NCBI RefSeq assembly: GCF_025263485.1 | Contig: NZ_CP079863.1 | Span: 1,922,001 to 1,986,000 of the forward strand | Length of the DNA: 64,000 nt | Source of the DNA: Mycobacterium sp. SMC-2 | GTDB taxonomy: Bacteria > Actinomycetota > Actinomycetes > Mycobacteriales > Mycobacteriaceae | Direction of reading: 5' to 3' | In this document: positions 7,648 through 17,169 of the stretch, in pieces | Layout of the letters: the number at the start of each line of letters is the position of its first letter | Position numbering within the stretch: position 1 is the first letter of the stretch | Translations under genes and position numbers: made by a program | Notes under the pieces: model-generated | Told to the model about the DNA's origin: nothing | The model's input: the letters and a program-made list of their open reading frames with translations, nothing else | Database searches by the model: none

Positions 7648-9218
7648 CGCGAACCCCGCCGCTTCCGGCGGTCGCGCAGCGAGACCCAGGCCGCGCGGCA
7701 CCGCGCCACCACCTCGGTCTGCAGCCCCAGCCCGTCGATCAGCACATGGCGGTCGACGAGGTCGAGCGCCTTCTCGATCTCGTCGGCCTTCAACAGCAGG
7801 TCCACGTCACAGGCGAGCTCGGGGCCGGCCAACGCCGGGGGCGGAATCGGCAGCTGCTCGGCCTCGCGGGGTTCGAGCTCCAAGATGCCCCCGCCGTAGC
7901 TGCGCCCGAGGATCTCGGCGAAGGCGAACGTCACGCTGTTGTGGAACGCCGCGGCCAGCGCGGCCGCGTCGACACCCGCGGCGAGCCGGACCCGGTGCAC
8001 GGTGTCGGTGCTCGTCGCGGCCGCGGCGTTGACGGTCAGCCGCGGAGCCAGGTGGATCTGGCGCAGCATGAACAGGTCCGGGATCCACAGCGACGGCGTG
8101 GTCCACCACGGCGTGCGGATCGAGCACTTGTAGCCGCGGTCCACGCCGGCCGCCTCACCGGCGTGGATGTGTGCGGCCAGGGCGGGATCCACGGGGTCGC
8201 GCGGCGCGTCGAGCAGCCAGCCGCGGTGCCCGGCGGCGACATCGGTTGCCCGGCAGTCGGTGTCGTAGACCAATCCGGACAGCTGCGCGCCGCGCGAGAC
8301 GAGCGGGACGCAGTGGGGCAGCAGCCCGAGTTCGCGGGCCTGCGCGTCGGTGAACGTGAAGAAGCTGTTGCGGCCCGTCACGATGCCCACGTCCACCCCG
8401 GCGACCGACCCGAGGCGGGTCATGGCCGTCGACCCCTTGAGCGTTCGCAGCTGCCGGATCGCGGCCGGGTCCAGAAAGTACTTGGTCCACTTCTCGTCCT
8501 CGTGCAGCAGCGCGGGTGCCCCTTCGACGTCCAGGTCCGCGTGGGCGAGCCCGTCGGCGTCGGTGAGGTGGACCGTGCGGATCCGGGCGGGCCCGGCGCC
8601 GGCGACCCCGCAGAACAACACGACCTCCTGCAGGATGCCGTCGAACACCAACCGCTCGAACGTCACCAGGACGATGTCGGTGAACCGGGTCAGCAGGAAC
8701 TCGCGCAGCTGCGCGGCGTAGCCGACCTGAAGCAACTCGGCGGGAAGCACCAGGCCCACCCGCCCGCCGTCGCGCACCAGGATCGAGCTCGCCACCACGA
8801 AGGGGACCCAAGCGTTGGTCAGGCGGCTGGGCCGCAGGCCCGCGCGGTTCATCAGCTCCAGCGCGGGGTCGCGCTGCTCGGGCGCCCAGTTGCCGAACCG
8901 GATGTAGGGCGGGTTCCCGGCTACCCCGTCCCACCCGCCGGGCTCGGTGCTGGCGAGCCAGGTGAACAGGTTGGCTGCGTCGACGGGCGCGAATTCCCGT
9001 GCCTTGACGGCCTCCTCGGCGACGAGCTCGACGCCGTGGGGCCGCCCGCCGAGGGCGGCCAGCTCGCGCAGGATCGCGCCGGCACCGCAGGAGGGTTCCA
9101 GGACGCGCGGTCCGGCCTCGCGGACCCAGCGGGCCAGGAAGCGGGCCACGGGCGCGGGCGTGTAGTAGCCGCCGCGAGCCTTGTCGGCGGACGCCGGCGC
9201 CTTGCCCGCGAATCTCAT
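7644..9218 (-). CDS. mamA: DNA N6-adenine methyltransferase MamA (orphan methylase)
   Basis: 524 residues. SAM-binding motif LEPSCGAGAIL and catalytic NPPYIRFGNW (NPPY motif of gamma-class N6-adenine methylases) lie in the first quarter. The large C-terminal part is a target-recognition region. The orthologue Rv3263 (MamA) methylates the second A of CTGGAG and modulates expression where sites overlap promoter -10 regions. There is no cognate restriction gene nearby, so it is an orphan methylase. It lies 10 bases downstream of fbiB and its stop overlaps the Nudix start. Confidence 0.9.
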   Translation of the reverse strand: MRFAGKAPASADKARGGYYTPAPVARFLARWVREAGPRVLEPSCGAGAILRELAALGGRPHGVELVAEEAVKAREFAPVDAANLFTWLASTEPGGWDGVAGNPPYIRFGNWAPEQRDPALELMNRAGLRPSRLTNAWVPFVVASSILVRDGGRVGLVLPAELLQVGYAAQLREFLLTRFTDIVLVTFERLVFDGILQEVVLFCGVAGAGPARIRTVHLTDADGLAHADLDVEGAPALLHEDEKWTKYFLDPAAIRQLRTLKGSTAMTRLGSVAGVDVGIVTGRNSFFTFTDAQARELGLLPHCVPLVSRGAQLSGLVYDTDCRATDVAAGHRGWLLDAPRDPVDPALAAHIHAGEAAGVDRGYKCSIRTPWWTTPSLWIPDLFMLRQIHLAPRLTVNAAAATSTDTVHRVRLAAGVDAAALAAAFHNSVTFAFAEILGRSYGGGILELEPREAEQLPIPPPALAGPELACDVDLLLKADEIEKALDLVDRHVLIDGLGLQTEVVARCRAAWVSLRDRRKRRGSR

Positions 9219-9228
9219 CGGCCCAGTA

Positions 9229-10569
9229 TCACTTGCGGATCAACAAATCCCCGGTGTCCGCCGCGCCGCGCGGGCCGGCGGGTTCTTCGGGGTGGCCGAT
9301 CGCGATGGCGCCCAACGGCTCCCAATCGGTGGGCAATTCGAGCTCGGCGCGCACCAGGTCGGCGGCGAATATCGTCGAGCCGATCCAGCAGCTGCCCACC
9401 CCCCGCACGGCCAGCGCGACCAGCAGGGCCTGCACGGCCGCCCCGACCGCGACGGTGAACATGGTGTGCTCGGCGTCGGCGCGGGCGGCGTCGGGATACG
9501 TGTGCGCGCCGTCGGGGACCAGCATGGGGACGACGACCTCGGGTGCGTCGTAAAGGATCTGACCGCGCGCCACCCGCCGCTCCACCGAGTCGGCGGGACG
9601 GCCGTCGCCGGCGAGGTCGGACCGCCACTTGTCTTTCATGCGGTCCAGCAACCGCATTCGGACGTCGCGTGTCTGCAGCCAGACGAACCGGACCGGGCGG
9701 GTGTGGTGCGGGGCCGGCGCGGTGAGGGCCTCGGCGACGGCGGCCTCGATCAGCTCCGGCGCGACGGGCTCGGCGCTGAAGCGGCGCACCGATCGGCGCA
9801 AGAGCTGGGCCTGGCGGCGACCCATCTCGAGGGCCTCGGCGGTGCCGAGCCAGAACAGGTCCTCCTCGCCGGGCCGCAACAGCTGCCGGGCCGTCGAGCC
9901 GTCGTCGGGCACCGCAAGGCCGCGCACCACTGCCACCGGCACGGCGGTCAGCTTGCCCTTCACCAGGTCGGCCGCCGCCGCGACCTCGTCGGCGACCGCG
10001 ATCTCGGTGACCACCAGTTCGTTGCCGTGGCGGTCGACGGTTCCCGAATAGCCGTGCAGCACAGCCAGACCGGCCGAGCCCACCGCCGCGTCGATCTGGC
10101 CGTTGCGCCAGGCGCGGCCCATCGTGTCGGTGATGACCACGGCGACGTCGACGCCGAGCCGCTCGGCCAGCCCGGCGCGCAGCGCCGCGGCGCTGCCGTC
10201 CGGGTCGAGGGGCAGCAGCGCCAGTTCGTCGGGGCCCACGTTGGATCCGTCCACGCCCGCGGCGGCCTGAATGAGGCCGATGCGGTTCTCGGTGATCAGC
10301 GTGCGGCCCTTGCGCGCCAGCACCCGCACCGCCTCGTCCTCGACCAGCTTGCGCCGGAGTTGGTCGCGCTCCTCGGCGTCGCGCGGCGCGGGCACCAGCC
10401 GGCCCTCGCACTTGGACACCACCTTGCTGGTCACCACCACGACGTCGCGGTCGCGCAGCCAGGGTGCGGCCGCGGCCAGCGCCGCGCCGAGGTCGTCGCC
10501 GGGCCGGAATTCGGGAAGCCCGGCGACGGGCAGGATCTCGATCGCCGCGCCGGTGCCGTGTTCGGTCAC
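9229..10569 (-). CDS. fbiB: Coenzyme F420 biosynthesis bifunctional protein FbiB
   Basis: 446 residues from the GTG at 10569, which overlaps the fbiA stop. A longer in-frame start at 10788 lies inside fbiA and is not needed. The N-terminal half (about 1-245) is the F420-0:gamma-glutamyl ligase, with [11 protein letters not shown] and the [13 protein letters not shown] and [10 protein letters not shown] segments. The C-terminal half is a nitroreductase-like FMN domain ([12 protein letters not shown] start, [10 protein letters not shown]) that reduces dehydro-F420-0. It adds the polyglutamate tail of F420, used by deazaflavin-dependent enzymes including those that activate nitroimidazoles. Confidence 0.96.
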   Translation of the reverse strand: MTEHGTGAAIEILPVAGLPEFRPGDDLGAALAAAAPWLRDRDVVVVTSKVVSKCEGRLVPAPRDAEERDQLRRKLVEDEAVRVLARKGRTLITENRIGLIQAAAGVDGSNVGPDELALLPLDPDGSAAALRAGLAERLGVDVAVVITDTMGRAWRNGQIDAAVGSAGLAVLHGYSGTVDRHGNELVVTEIAVADEVAAAADLVKGKLTAVPVAVVRGLAVPDDGSTARQLLRPGEEDLFWLGTAEALEMGRRQAQLLRRSVRRFSAEPVAPELIEAAVAEALTAPAPHHTRPVRFVWLQTRDVRMRLLDRMKDKWRSDLAGDGRPADSVERRVARGQILYDAPEVVVPMLVPDGAHTYPDAARADAEHTMFTVAVGAAVQALLVALAVRGVGSCWIGSTIFAADLVRAELELPTDWEPLGAIAIGHPEEPAGPRGAADTGDLLIRK

Positions 10570-11567
10570 GGGGTGACGCCCGCAAGGTCGAGCCCGGCGC
10601 GCACCATCTCGGCCGTCGCCTTCGGGTCGGTCATCAACAGCGGCACGGCGGTCACCGCAACGCCGTCGATGTCGGCGTGATCGCCCTCGTGCACCAGCCA
10701 GCAATCCAGTATCCCGGTGCCGCGGCGCGCCCCGTAGTGCCGGCCGACCGCCTCCGCGGTGGATTGGACCCCGATGACCTTCAGGCACGCATCGGCCATG
10801 CCGCGCAATGGTTTTCCGCCGATGATCGGCGAGTAGCCGACGATCGGGGCGGTCGCCGAGCGCAACGCGGCGCGAATCCCGGGGACGGCCAGGATGGCGC
10901 CGACGCTCACCACCGGGTTGGACGGCGCCAGCAGGATGACGTCGGCGTCGGCGATGGCCGCCACAGCTTCAGTTGTGGCGGTGGCCTTTTCGGCGCCGAC
11001 GAAGGCGAAGCTGTGGGTGGGCACGCCGGCCCGGTAGCGCACCCACCACTCCTGGAAGTGGATTGCCCGGCGGGTGCCGTTCTCCGGATCGGTGATCACC
11101 ACGTGCGTCTCGCAGCGGTCGTCGCTCGCCGGCAGCAATCGGGCGCCGGGTTGCCAGCGGTCGCACAGCGCGGTGGTGATCTGCGACAGCGGGTAGCCGG
11201 CGCCCAGCATCTGGGTGCGCACCAGGTGAGTGGCGATGTCCCGGTCGCCGAGGCCGAACCAGTCCGGCTGCACACCGTAGCGCGCCAATTCCTCTTTGGC
11301 GTGCCAGGTTTCGTCGCGGTGACCCCACCCGCGCTCCGGGTCTACGCCTCCACCTAAGGTGTACATGCAGGTGTCCAAATCCGGGCAGATCCGCAGTCCG
11401 TGAATCCAAGCGTCGTCGCCGATGTTGACGATTGCGCTAAGTTCGTGGTTGCCGGCTCCCGCGTCTGGGTGCTGTTGCGTTTCGAACTGACCCAGCCCGA
11501 GCAGCTGTTGAACACCCAGCAGGAAGCGGGCGCCGCCAACCCCACCCACCAGAACGGTGACCTTCAC
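10566..11567 (-). CDS. fbiA: F420 biosynthesis phospho(enol)pyruvyl/lactyl transferase FbiA
   Basis: 333 residues from a GTG at 11567 ([18 protein letters not shown]). An upstream TTG at 11591 adds eight residues before the beta-strand that begins the family and is less likely. CofD-like fold with the GGVGGARF nucleotide-binding loop and the NIGDD segment. It transfers the phosphoenolpyruvyl moiety from its GPP/LPPG-type donor to the deazaflavin FO, giving (dehydro-)F420-0, which FbiB then extends. It is first gene of the fbiA-fbiB-mamA-Nudix run and divergent from whiB2. Confidence 0.96.
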   Translation of the reverse strand: MKVTVLVGGVGGARFLLGVQQLLGLGQFETQQHPDAGAGNHELSAIVNIGDDAWIHGLRICPDLDTCMYTLGGGVDPERGWGHRDETWHAKEELARYGVQPDWFGLGDRDIATHLVRTQMLGAGYPLSQITTALCDRWQPGARLLPASDDRCETHVVITDPENGTRRAIHFQEWWVRYRAGVPTHSFAFVGAEKATATTEAVAAIADADVILLAPSNPVVSVGAILAVPGIRAALRSATAPIVGYSPIIGGKPLRGMADACLKVIGVQSTAEAVGRHYGARRGTGILDCWLVHEGDHADIDGVAVTAVPLLMTDPKATAEMVRAGLDLAGVTP

Positions 11568-11892
11568 GTGGACGACAGTACTGCCCGGCAACCGTTCGGT
11601 GTCGGGCCCGTGACGCGGCTATTAAGCCTAGTCGTGGGCGGTGTGACCGACACGCCGAACGCACAAAACAACGGAAACGCCGTAATTCGGTCACGAGATG
11701 GTATGGAAATGCGCCGTAAAGCTTGACCCGGCAGAATAACCCGTGTCTAATCACAACAGTGTCATTTCCCGGTTGGCCGGCCGGTTCCGGTGTCGCAGAC
11801 CGAGATTCGCTCACTTGTTCGAATTGTCTGTACACATCAGAAAAGTGGGAACCACTCACTCTCTCAATGAAACTGAGGAGGCGGACGACCGT
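11568..11892. other. Intergenic region between divergent fbiA and whiB2
   Basis: This 325-base AT-richer stretch has no credible gene. A frame that runs into whiB2 from 11743 would encode an Arg-rich tract with no family resemblance and is treated as leader. It holds a sigma-A-like promoter for whiB2 (11723-11751) and a long whiB2 leader of roughly 135 bases. Confidence 0.5.
11723..11751 (+). promoter_or_regulatory. Candidate sigma-A-type promoter for whiB2
   Basis: TTGACC at 11723-11728, then exactly 17 bases, then TCTAAT at 11746-11751. Both hexamers differ from consensus by one base. The start codon of whiB2 is about 140 bases further on, implying a long untranslated leader. Seen in sequence; not tested. 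Confidence 0.5.
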
Positions 11893-12258
11893 ATGTCTTA
11901 CGAACATCTTCGAGGAGTCATGGCGAGCACGCCGCACACCCCTATTGGCTCAGCGCCGGTCCGACCGGCCCGGCCGCACTTGACCGTGGTTCCTGATGCG
12001 CCAGTCGCATTCGAGCCCGAGCCGATGCAGCTGCCCATCGCGGACCAGTGGCAGGACCGCGCGCTCTGCGCCCAGACCGACCCGGAGGCGTTCTTCCCGG
12101 AGAAGGGCGGCTCCACCCGGGAGGCCAAGAAGATCTGCCTGGGGTGCGAGGTACGTCATGAGTGCCTGGAGTACGCCTTAGAGCACGACGAGCGCTTCGG
12201 CATTTGGGGCGGTCTCTCCGAGCGCGAGCGCCGCCGCCTCAAGCGCGGCATCATCTGA
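11893..12258 (+). CDS. whiB2: WhiB-family iron-sulfur transcriptional regulator WhiB2 (WhmD)
   Basis: 121 residues from the ATG at 11893, chosen because GAGGAGG at 11875-11881 is properly spaced and because M. smegmatis WhmD starts with a similar MSYE sequence. Four cluster-binding Cys (59, 82, 85, 91, as C...CLGC...C), the GIWGG turn (103-107) and a basic ERRRLKRG tail are present. WhiB2 binds a [4Fe-4S] cluster and works with WhiA to control septation, and it is essential in M. smegmatis. Its N-terminal 40 residues are variable and low in structure. Confidence 0.95.
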   Translation: MSYEHLRGVMASTPHTPIGSAPVRPARPHLTVVPDAPVAFEPEPMQLPIADQWQDRALCAQTDPEAFFPEKGGSTREAKKICLGCEVRHECLEYALEHDERFGIWGGLSERERRRLKRGII

Positions 12259-12282
12259 CGCGAAGGCGCCTACGCGTCGGTG

Positions 12283-12705
12283 TCATTCGTCGTCGATCGT
12301 CGGGTCGATGACCGACGGTTCCACATCGAGGTAGATCGCCACCTGGGCCACCAGTATTTCGTGCAGTAAATCACCGAGCTCGACGGTGTCCTTGGCCCGT
12401 CGCTCAATCGGCTTGCGGAACAAGAGAATTCGCGCCCGCGTGGCGTTTCCGCGGACGTCGACGCCGGCCGGGATCAATCGCGCCAGCGGGATCGGCCCGT
12501 CGGCGATGACCTCGGGCGGCCACTGCACGCTGTCGGGATCCTTGGCCGCGATACGGGGGATCTCGTCGACCGCCACGTCGAGTTCGGCGAGGCGGGCCTG
12601 CCACTGCCGCTCGATGGGTTCGTAGGCCTCCAGCACCGCCATGTCGAACCGCTCGGCCCGGCTGCGCCACCCGGGCACCGTCGGGGGCAGCAGCGGACCG
12701 CGCAT
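12283..12705 (-). CDS. Zincin-like metallopeptidase-family protein lacking a full zinc motif (Rv3259-like)
   Basis: 140 residues from the ATG at 12705 (MRGPLLPPTVPGWRSR), which matches the family's usual start. The frame is open to 12789-12813 and would add an Arg/Ser-rich stretch. Members of PF06262 carry HExxHH-type zinc sites. Here the corresponding place reads HEILVAQVAIYL, keeping the His-Glu but with Ala-Gln where the second His should be, so catalysis is doubtful. It ends with acidic PSVIDPTIDDE. Convergent with whiB2 and divergent from the DUF3499 gene. Function unknown. Confidence 0.8.
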   Translation of the reverse strand: MRGPLLPPTVPGWRSRAERFDMAVLEAYEPIERQWQARLAELDVAVDEIPRIAAKDPDSVQWPPEVIADGPIPLARLIPAGVDVRGNATRARILLFRKPIERRAKDTVELGDLLHEILVAQVAIYLDVEPSVIDPTIDDE

Positions 12706-12878
12706 ATCGCGGCCGCGCCGGGAGGACCGGTGGGATGCGAACCGGCCCTGGGACCGATCCCTCCGCGGGGAGCTGCGCGAATCGCCCACGCGCCGATGGT
12801 AACGGTTGAACATCGGGGGGCGAGCGGTTGCGCGTGTCCGGCGCTTCACCGGCGTTTGCGCACGATAGCCTTTCGCTC

Positions 12879-13328
12879 GTGAACGTTCCCCGTCGCTGCT
12901 GCCGGCCCGGGTGTCCGCATTACGCCGTGGCGACCTTGACGTTCGTCTACTCGGACTCGACGGCCGTGGTGGGGCCACTCGCGACCGCGCGGGAACCGCA
13001 TTCGTGGGACCTGTGCGTCGGCCACGCCGGCCGGATCACCGCACCCCGCGGGTGGGATCTCGTGCGCCACGCCGGTCCGCTGAATTTCGAGCCCACCCAT
13101 CCCGACGAGGACGACCTGGTCGCCCTGGCCGACGCGGTGCGCGAGGGCGGCCCCGGCGAGCGCGCCGTGCCCCATGGCGCAACCGGCGCGCCGCTCAACG
13201 GGTTCGTCGACCCGCACCTGCATCACGGCGGGGCCACCGCGCCCAGCAGCAGTGTGCTCGCGCCGCCCGAACAGCGTTCCGGCCGGCGCCGCGGGCATCT
13301 GCGGGTGTTGCCCGACCCCAGTGACTAG
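12879..13328 (+). CDS. DUF3499 family protein (Rv3258c-like)
   Basis: 149 residues from a GTG at 12879 (VNVPRRCCRPGCP); an upstream frame start at 12828 is not supported by the family. The N-terminal half has Cys residues (CCRPGC, then LCVGHAGR) that look like a small zinc ribbon. The C-terminal half is proline/alanine-rich and probably disordered. Actinobacterial DUF3499 proteins usually sit beside phosphomannomutase as here. Function not known. Confidence 0.85.
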   Translation: MNVPRRCCRPGCPHYAVATLTFVYSDSTAVVGPLATAREPHSWDLCVGHAGRITAPRGWDLVRHAGPLNFEPTHPDEDDLVALADAVREGGPGERAVPHGATGAPLNGFVDPHLHHGGATAPSSSVLAPPEQRSGRRRGHLRVLPDPSD

Positions 13329-13441
13329 CCGTTCCGGCGCCGTGCGCAATCCCGCGCACCGTCTGCGGTCCGGTGTTTCCCGGGGGCCGATAGGCTGACG
13401 GCCAAGAGGCGAAGGAATCGATGGCGTCAGGAGGCCCCCGC

Positions 13442-14839
13442 ATGTCTCGGCTCGCCGCGACTGTGCACCGTGTCGTCAAGGCTTACGACGTGCGAGGGCT
13501 GGTCGGTGAAGAGCTCGACGAGCCGCTGGTCACCGCCCTTGGGGCGGCGTTCGCCACGCTGATGCGCGGCGAGGGCGCCCGGCAGGCGGTGATCGGTCAC
13601 GACATGCGCGACAGTTCGCCCACGCTGGCCGCGGCCTTCGCCTCCGGCGTGACGGGCCAGGGCCTCGACGTCGTGCGCATCGGCCTGGCCTCCACCGACC
13701 AGCTCTACTTCGCCTCCGGGTTGCTGGACTGCCCCGGCGCGATGTTCACCGCGAGCCACAACCCGGCCGCCTACAACGGCATCAAGCTGTGCCGGGCGGC
13801 CGCCAAGCCGGTCGGCGCCGACAGCGGCCTGCGCACCATCGGCGAGCAGGTGATCGCCGGGGTCGAGCGCTACGACGGACGACCCGGAACCGTCACCGAC
13901 CGCGACGTGCTGGACGACTACGGGACCTTCCTGCGTTCGCTGGTGGACACCTCGGGGCTGCGGCCCCTGCGGGTGGCGGTGGACGCCGGCAACGGCATGG
14001 CCGGTCTGACCGCGCCCGCGGTGCTCGGCGCGATCGACTCGATCACGTTGCTGCCGTTGTACTTCGAGCTCGACGGCTCGTTCCCCAACCACGAGGCCAA
14101 CCCGCTGGATCCGGCCAACCTGGCCGACCTGCAGGCCTACGTGCGCGACACCGGCGCCGACATCGGGCTGGCCTTCGACGGGGACGCCGACCGCTGCTTC
14201 GTCGTCGACGAGCGCGGCCGGCCGGTGTCGCCCTCGACGGTGACCAGCCTGGTGGCCGCGCGCGAGCTCGGCCGCGAGATCGGCGCCACGATCATCCACA
14301 ACGTGATCACCTCCCGGGCGGTGCCCGAGCTGGTCACCGAGCGCGGCGGCACACCGCTGCGCTCCCGCGTCGGGCACTCCTATATCAAGGCGATGATGGC
14401 CGAAACCGGCGCCATCTTCGGCGGCGAACACTCGGCGCACTATTACTTCCGTGACTTCTGGGGCGCGGACTCCGGGATGCTGGCGGCGCTGTACGTGCTG
14501 GCCGCCCTCGGCGAGCAGGACCGGCCGTTGTCGGAGTTGACCGCCGACTATCAGCGCTACGAATCGTCCGGCGAGATCAACTTCACGGTGGCGGACGCGT
14601 CGCTGTGCACGGAGGCGGTGCTGAAGTCCTTCGGCGGCCGGATCCACTCCATCGACCACCTCGACGGGGTGACCGTCGACCTGGGCGACGGCAGCTGGTT
14701 CAACCTGCGCAGCTCCAACACCGAGCCGTTGCTGCGGCTCAACGTGGAGGCGCGCAGCGCCGAGGAAGTCGACGCGGTGGTCGCCCAGATCAGCGCGGAG
14801 ATCCGCGCCCAGTCCGCGCCCGCAGGGGCCGCGCCGTGA
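13442..14839 (+). CDS. pmmA: Phosphomannomutase
   Basis: 465 residues from the ATG at 13442 (MSRLAATVHRVVKAYDVRG); an in-frame start at 13421 adds seven residues and is less likely. Alpha-D-phosphohexomutase family: phosphoserine loop TASHNP, metal loop DGDADRC, sugar-binding GGEHSAHYYF and phosphate-binding RSSNTEP are all intact. Converts mannose-6-phosphate to mannose-1-phosphate, the substrate of the guanylyltransferase encoded at 5.97-7.05 kb. Stop overlaps the GTG of the next gene. Called manB or pmmA in M. tuberculosis (Rv3257c). Confidence 0.95.
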   Translation: MSRLAATVHRVVKAYDVRGLVGEELDEPLVTALGAAFATLMRGEGARQAVIGHDMRDSSPTLAAAFASGVTGQGLDVVRIGLASTDQLYFASGLLDCPGAMFTASHNPAAYNGIKLCRAAAKPVGADSGLRTIGEQVIAGVERYDGRPGTVTDRDVLDDYGTFLRSLVDTSGLRPLRVAVDAGNGMAGLTAPAVLGAIDSITLLPLYFELDGSFPNHEANPLDPANLADLQAYVRDTGADIGLAFDGDADRCFVVDERGRPVSPSTVTSLVAARELGREIGATIIHNVITSRAVPELVTERGGTPLRSRVGHSYIKAMMAETGAIFGGEHSAHYYFRDFWGADSGMLAALYVLAALGEQDRPLSELTADYQRYESSGEINFTVADASLCTEAVLKSFGGRIHSIDHLDGVTVDLGDGSWFNLRSSNTEPLLRLNVEARSAEEVDAVVAQISAEIRAQSAPAGAAP

Positions 14840-15933
14840 GCGCCGTCGGGGCGATCGATTTCGAGGACGCCGAGGGTCTGCTCGCCGCCGACCGGGACGG
14901 CCTGTTGCGCTCGGCGTCGTCGGCCGGCGCGCAGGTGCGCGCAGTCGCCGCCGCGATCGACGAGGGGGCACTGGATCCGCTGCGGGCCGAGGACCGGCCG
15001 CGCAGCCTGATCTGGGTCGCGGGCCGCGGGACCGCCGAAACCGCGGGCGCCATGGTGGCCGGCACGGTGGGCGGTGCGGCTTCCGAGCCGATCGCGCTGA
15101 CCGCCGAGGTTCCGCCGTGGATCGGGCCGCTCGACGTGCTGGTCGTCGCGGGTGACGATCCCGGCGACCCCGCGCTGGTCACGGCGGCCTCGACCGGGGT
15201 GCGGCGCGGGGCGCGGGTCGTCGTCGTCGCCCCGTACGAGGGCCCGCTGCGGGACTCCACGGCCGGCCGGGCGGCGGTGCTGGCGCCGCGGCTTGCGATC
15301 CCCGACGAGTTCGGGTTGTGCCGGTACCTGGCCGCCGGCCTGGCCGTCGTGCAAGCGGTGGACCAGCGAGCGAGCATCGATCTGCGGGCGCTGGCCGACC
15401 AGCTGGACGCCGAGGCGCTGCGCAACAGCGCGGGCCGCGAGCTGTTCACCAACCCGGCCAAGACGATCGCCGCGCGCATGGCCGACCGTCAGGTGGCGCT
15501 GGCGGGTGACTGCGCCGCGACGCTGGCGCTGGCCCGGCACGGCAGTTCGGTACTGCTGCGGACCGCGCACGAGGTGGTTGCCGCCACCGGACTGTCGGAC
15601 GCGGTCGTCGCGCTGCGCGCCGGGGCGTCCGGCGGCCTCCGCTCCGCCGACGCGCTCTTTCACGACGAACAGATCGACGGGCCGCTGCCGCGGCGGCTGT
15701 TGGTGCTGGCGCTCACCCTGTCTTCCGAACAGTCGGTGGTGGCCGCCCGCACCGCCGGGCTCGACGACGTGTACCTGCTCGCCGCCGAAGACGTGCCCGA
15801 CGGACCCGGCGGCTCGGCCGGCTCGACGGTTGCGCCGGCGTTGGGTGGCGCGATCAGCGCCGAGGAGCAGCTGGCAGTATTGGCCGTTCGACTGGAGATG
15901 GCCGCGGTTTACGCGCGCCTGGCGCGGGGATAG
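14836..15933 (+). CDS. SIS-domain protein, phosphosugar isomerase-like (Rv3256c/TobH-like)
   Basis: 365 residues from the GTG at 14836 overlapping the pmmA stop. It has the overall look of bifunctional phosphoglucose/phosphomannose isomerases: two sugar-isomerase (SIS) segments with LIWVAGRGTAETAG near residue 55 and GSSVLLRTAHEV later. Clear catalytic residues of a true PGI/PMI could not be assigned. It sits between pmmA and manA with coupled translation, so a role in mannose-6-phosphate supply or its regulation is likely but inferred. Confidence 0.85.
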   Translation: MSAVGAIDFEDAEGLLAADRDGLLRSASSAGAQVRAVAAAIDEGALDPLRAEDRPRSLIWVAGRGTAETAGAMVAGTVGGAASEPIALTAEVPPWIGPLDVLVVAGDDPGDPALVTAASTGVRRGARVVVVAPYEGPLRDSTAGRAAVLAPRLAIPDEFGLCRYLAAGLAVVQAVDQRASIDLRALADQLDAEALRNSAGRELFTNPAKTIAARMADRQVALAGDCAATLALARHGSSVLLRTAHEVVAATGLSDAVVALRAGASGGLRSADALFHDEQIDGPLPRRLLVLALTLSSEQSVVAARTAGLDDVYLLAAEDVPDGPGGSAGSTVAPALGGAISAEEQLAVLAVRLEMAAVYARLARG

Positions 15934-15941
15934 ATAGAACA

Positions 15942-17168
15942 GTGGAACTGCTTCGCGGAGCCTTGCGGACTTACGCCTGGGGATCGCGCACCGCCATAGC
16001 CGAATTCACCGGGCGGTCGGTCCCGGCCGCCCATCCGGAGGCCGAGCTCTGGTTCGGCGCGCATCCGGCCGACCCGGCCTGGCTGGAAACGGACGCCGGC
16101 GAGATCTCGCTGCTCGACGCGCTGGTCGCCGACCCGGAGGGCCAGCTCGGCCCCGGGGTGCGCGCCCGGTTCGGTGACGTGGTGCCGTTTTTGGTCAAGG
16201 TCCTCGCGGCCGACGAACCGCTGTCCCTGCAGGCGCATCCGAGCGCGGTGCAGGCGGCCGAGGGGTACCTGCGTGAGGAGCGGCTGGGCATTCCGCTGCA
16301 CTCCCCGGTGCGCAACTATCGCGACACCTCGCACAAACCCGAATTGCTGGTGGCGCTGCAGCCGTTCGAGGCGCTGGCCGGATTCCGTCCCGTCGCTCGC
16401 ACCGTCGAGCTGCTGCGGGCCCTGGCCGTCACCGACCTCGACCCATACATCGATTTGCTCAACGACCAGTCCGACGCCGACGGCCTGCGGGCGCTGTTCA
16501 CCACCTGGATCACCGCGCCGCAGCCCGACATCGACGTGCTGGTGCCCGCCGTGCTGGACGGGGCCATCCAGTACATCAGCTCGGGGGCAACGGAATTCGC
16601 CGGCGAAGTCAAGACGGTGCTGGAGCTCGGGGAACGCTATCCCGGCGACGCCGGGGTGCTGGCGGCGCTGCTGCTGAACCGCATCACCCTGGCCCCGGGG
16701 GAGGGGATCTTCGTGTCCGCCGGCAGCCTGCACACCTACCTGCGGGGTTTCGCGGTGGAGGTGATGGCCAACTCGGACAACGTGTTACGCGGCGGCCTGA
16801 CCCCCAAGCACGTCGACGTCCCCGAGCTGCTGCGCGTGCTCGACTTCACCCCGACCACCGAGGCGCAGGTGCGGCCCCGCGTCCACCGTGAGGGCTTCGG
16901 CCTGATCTATGAGACCCCCGCCGAGGAGTTCGCGGTCGCGCTCCTGGAGCTCGACGGCGAGTATCTGGGCCACGAGGTCGACGCCTCGTGCAGTCACGAG
17001 GGCCCGCAGATCCTGCTGTGCGCCGAGGGTTGCACGACGGTGCACGGCAAGTCGGGTTCGCTGATGCTGCACCGCGGGATGGCCGCGTGGGTGGCGGCCG
17101 ACGACGCGCCGATCCGGCTGGTCGCGCGCGAGCCCACCAAGCTGTTCAGGGCGACCGTAGGGCTGTGA
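15942..17168 (+). CDS. manA: Mannose-6-phosphate isomerase, class I
   Basis: 408 residues from a GTG at 15942, 8 bases after the previous stop. Type I PMI with zinc-site segments KVLAADEPLSLQAHPS (QxH), HKPELLVAL (Glu ligand), the AGSLHTYLRG turn and NSDNVLRGGLTPKHVD, which carries the C-terminal signature. Interconverts fructose-6-phosphate and mannose-6-phosphate, the entry to GDP-mannose and so to mannosides of the envelope. Last gene of pmmA-SIS-manA. Confidence 0.95.
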   Translation: MELLRGALRTYAWGSRTAIAEFTGRSVPAAHPEAELWFGAHPADPAWLETDAGEISLLDALVADPEGQLGPGVRARFGDVVPFLVKVLAADEPLSLQAHPSAVQAAEGYLREERLGIPLHSPVRNYRDTSHKPELLVALQPFEALAGFRPVARTVELLRALAVTDLDPYIDLLNDQSDADGLRALFTTWITAPQPDIDVLVPAVLDGAIQYISSGATEFAGEVKTVLELGERYPGDAGVLAALLLNRITLAPGEGIFVSAGSLHTYLRGFAVEVMANSDNVLRGGLTPKHVDVPELLRVLDFTPTTEAQVRPRVHREGFGLIYETPAEEFAVALLELDGEYLGHEVDASCSHEGPQILLCAEGCTTVHGKSGSLMLHRGMAAWVAADDAPIRLVAREPTKLFRATVGL

Positions 17169-17169
17169 G

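Noticed and set aside
7620-9458. A 612-codon plus-strand frame opposite mamA
   Set aside because: No domains, biased composition, fully antisense to the methylase gene.
11743-11892. N-terminal extension of WhiB2 from an upstream GTG
   Set aside because: Arg/Ser-rich residues with no WhiB similarity and no ribosome-binding site, whereas the ATG at 11893 has a strong one.
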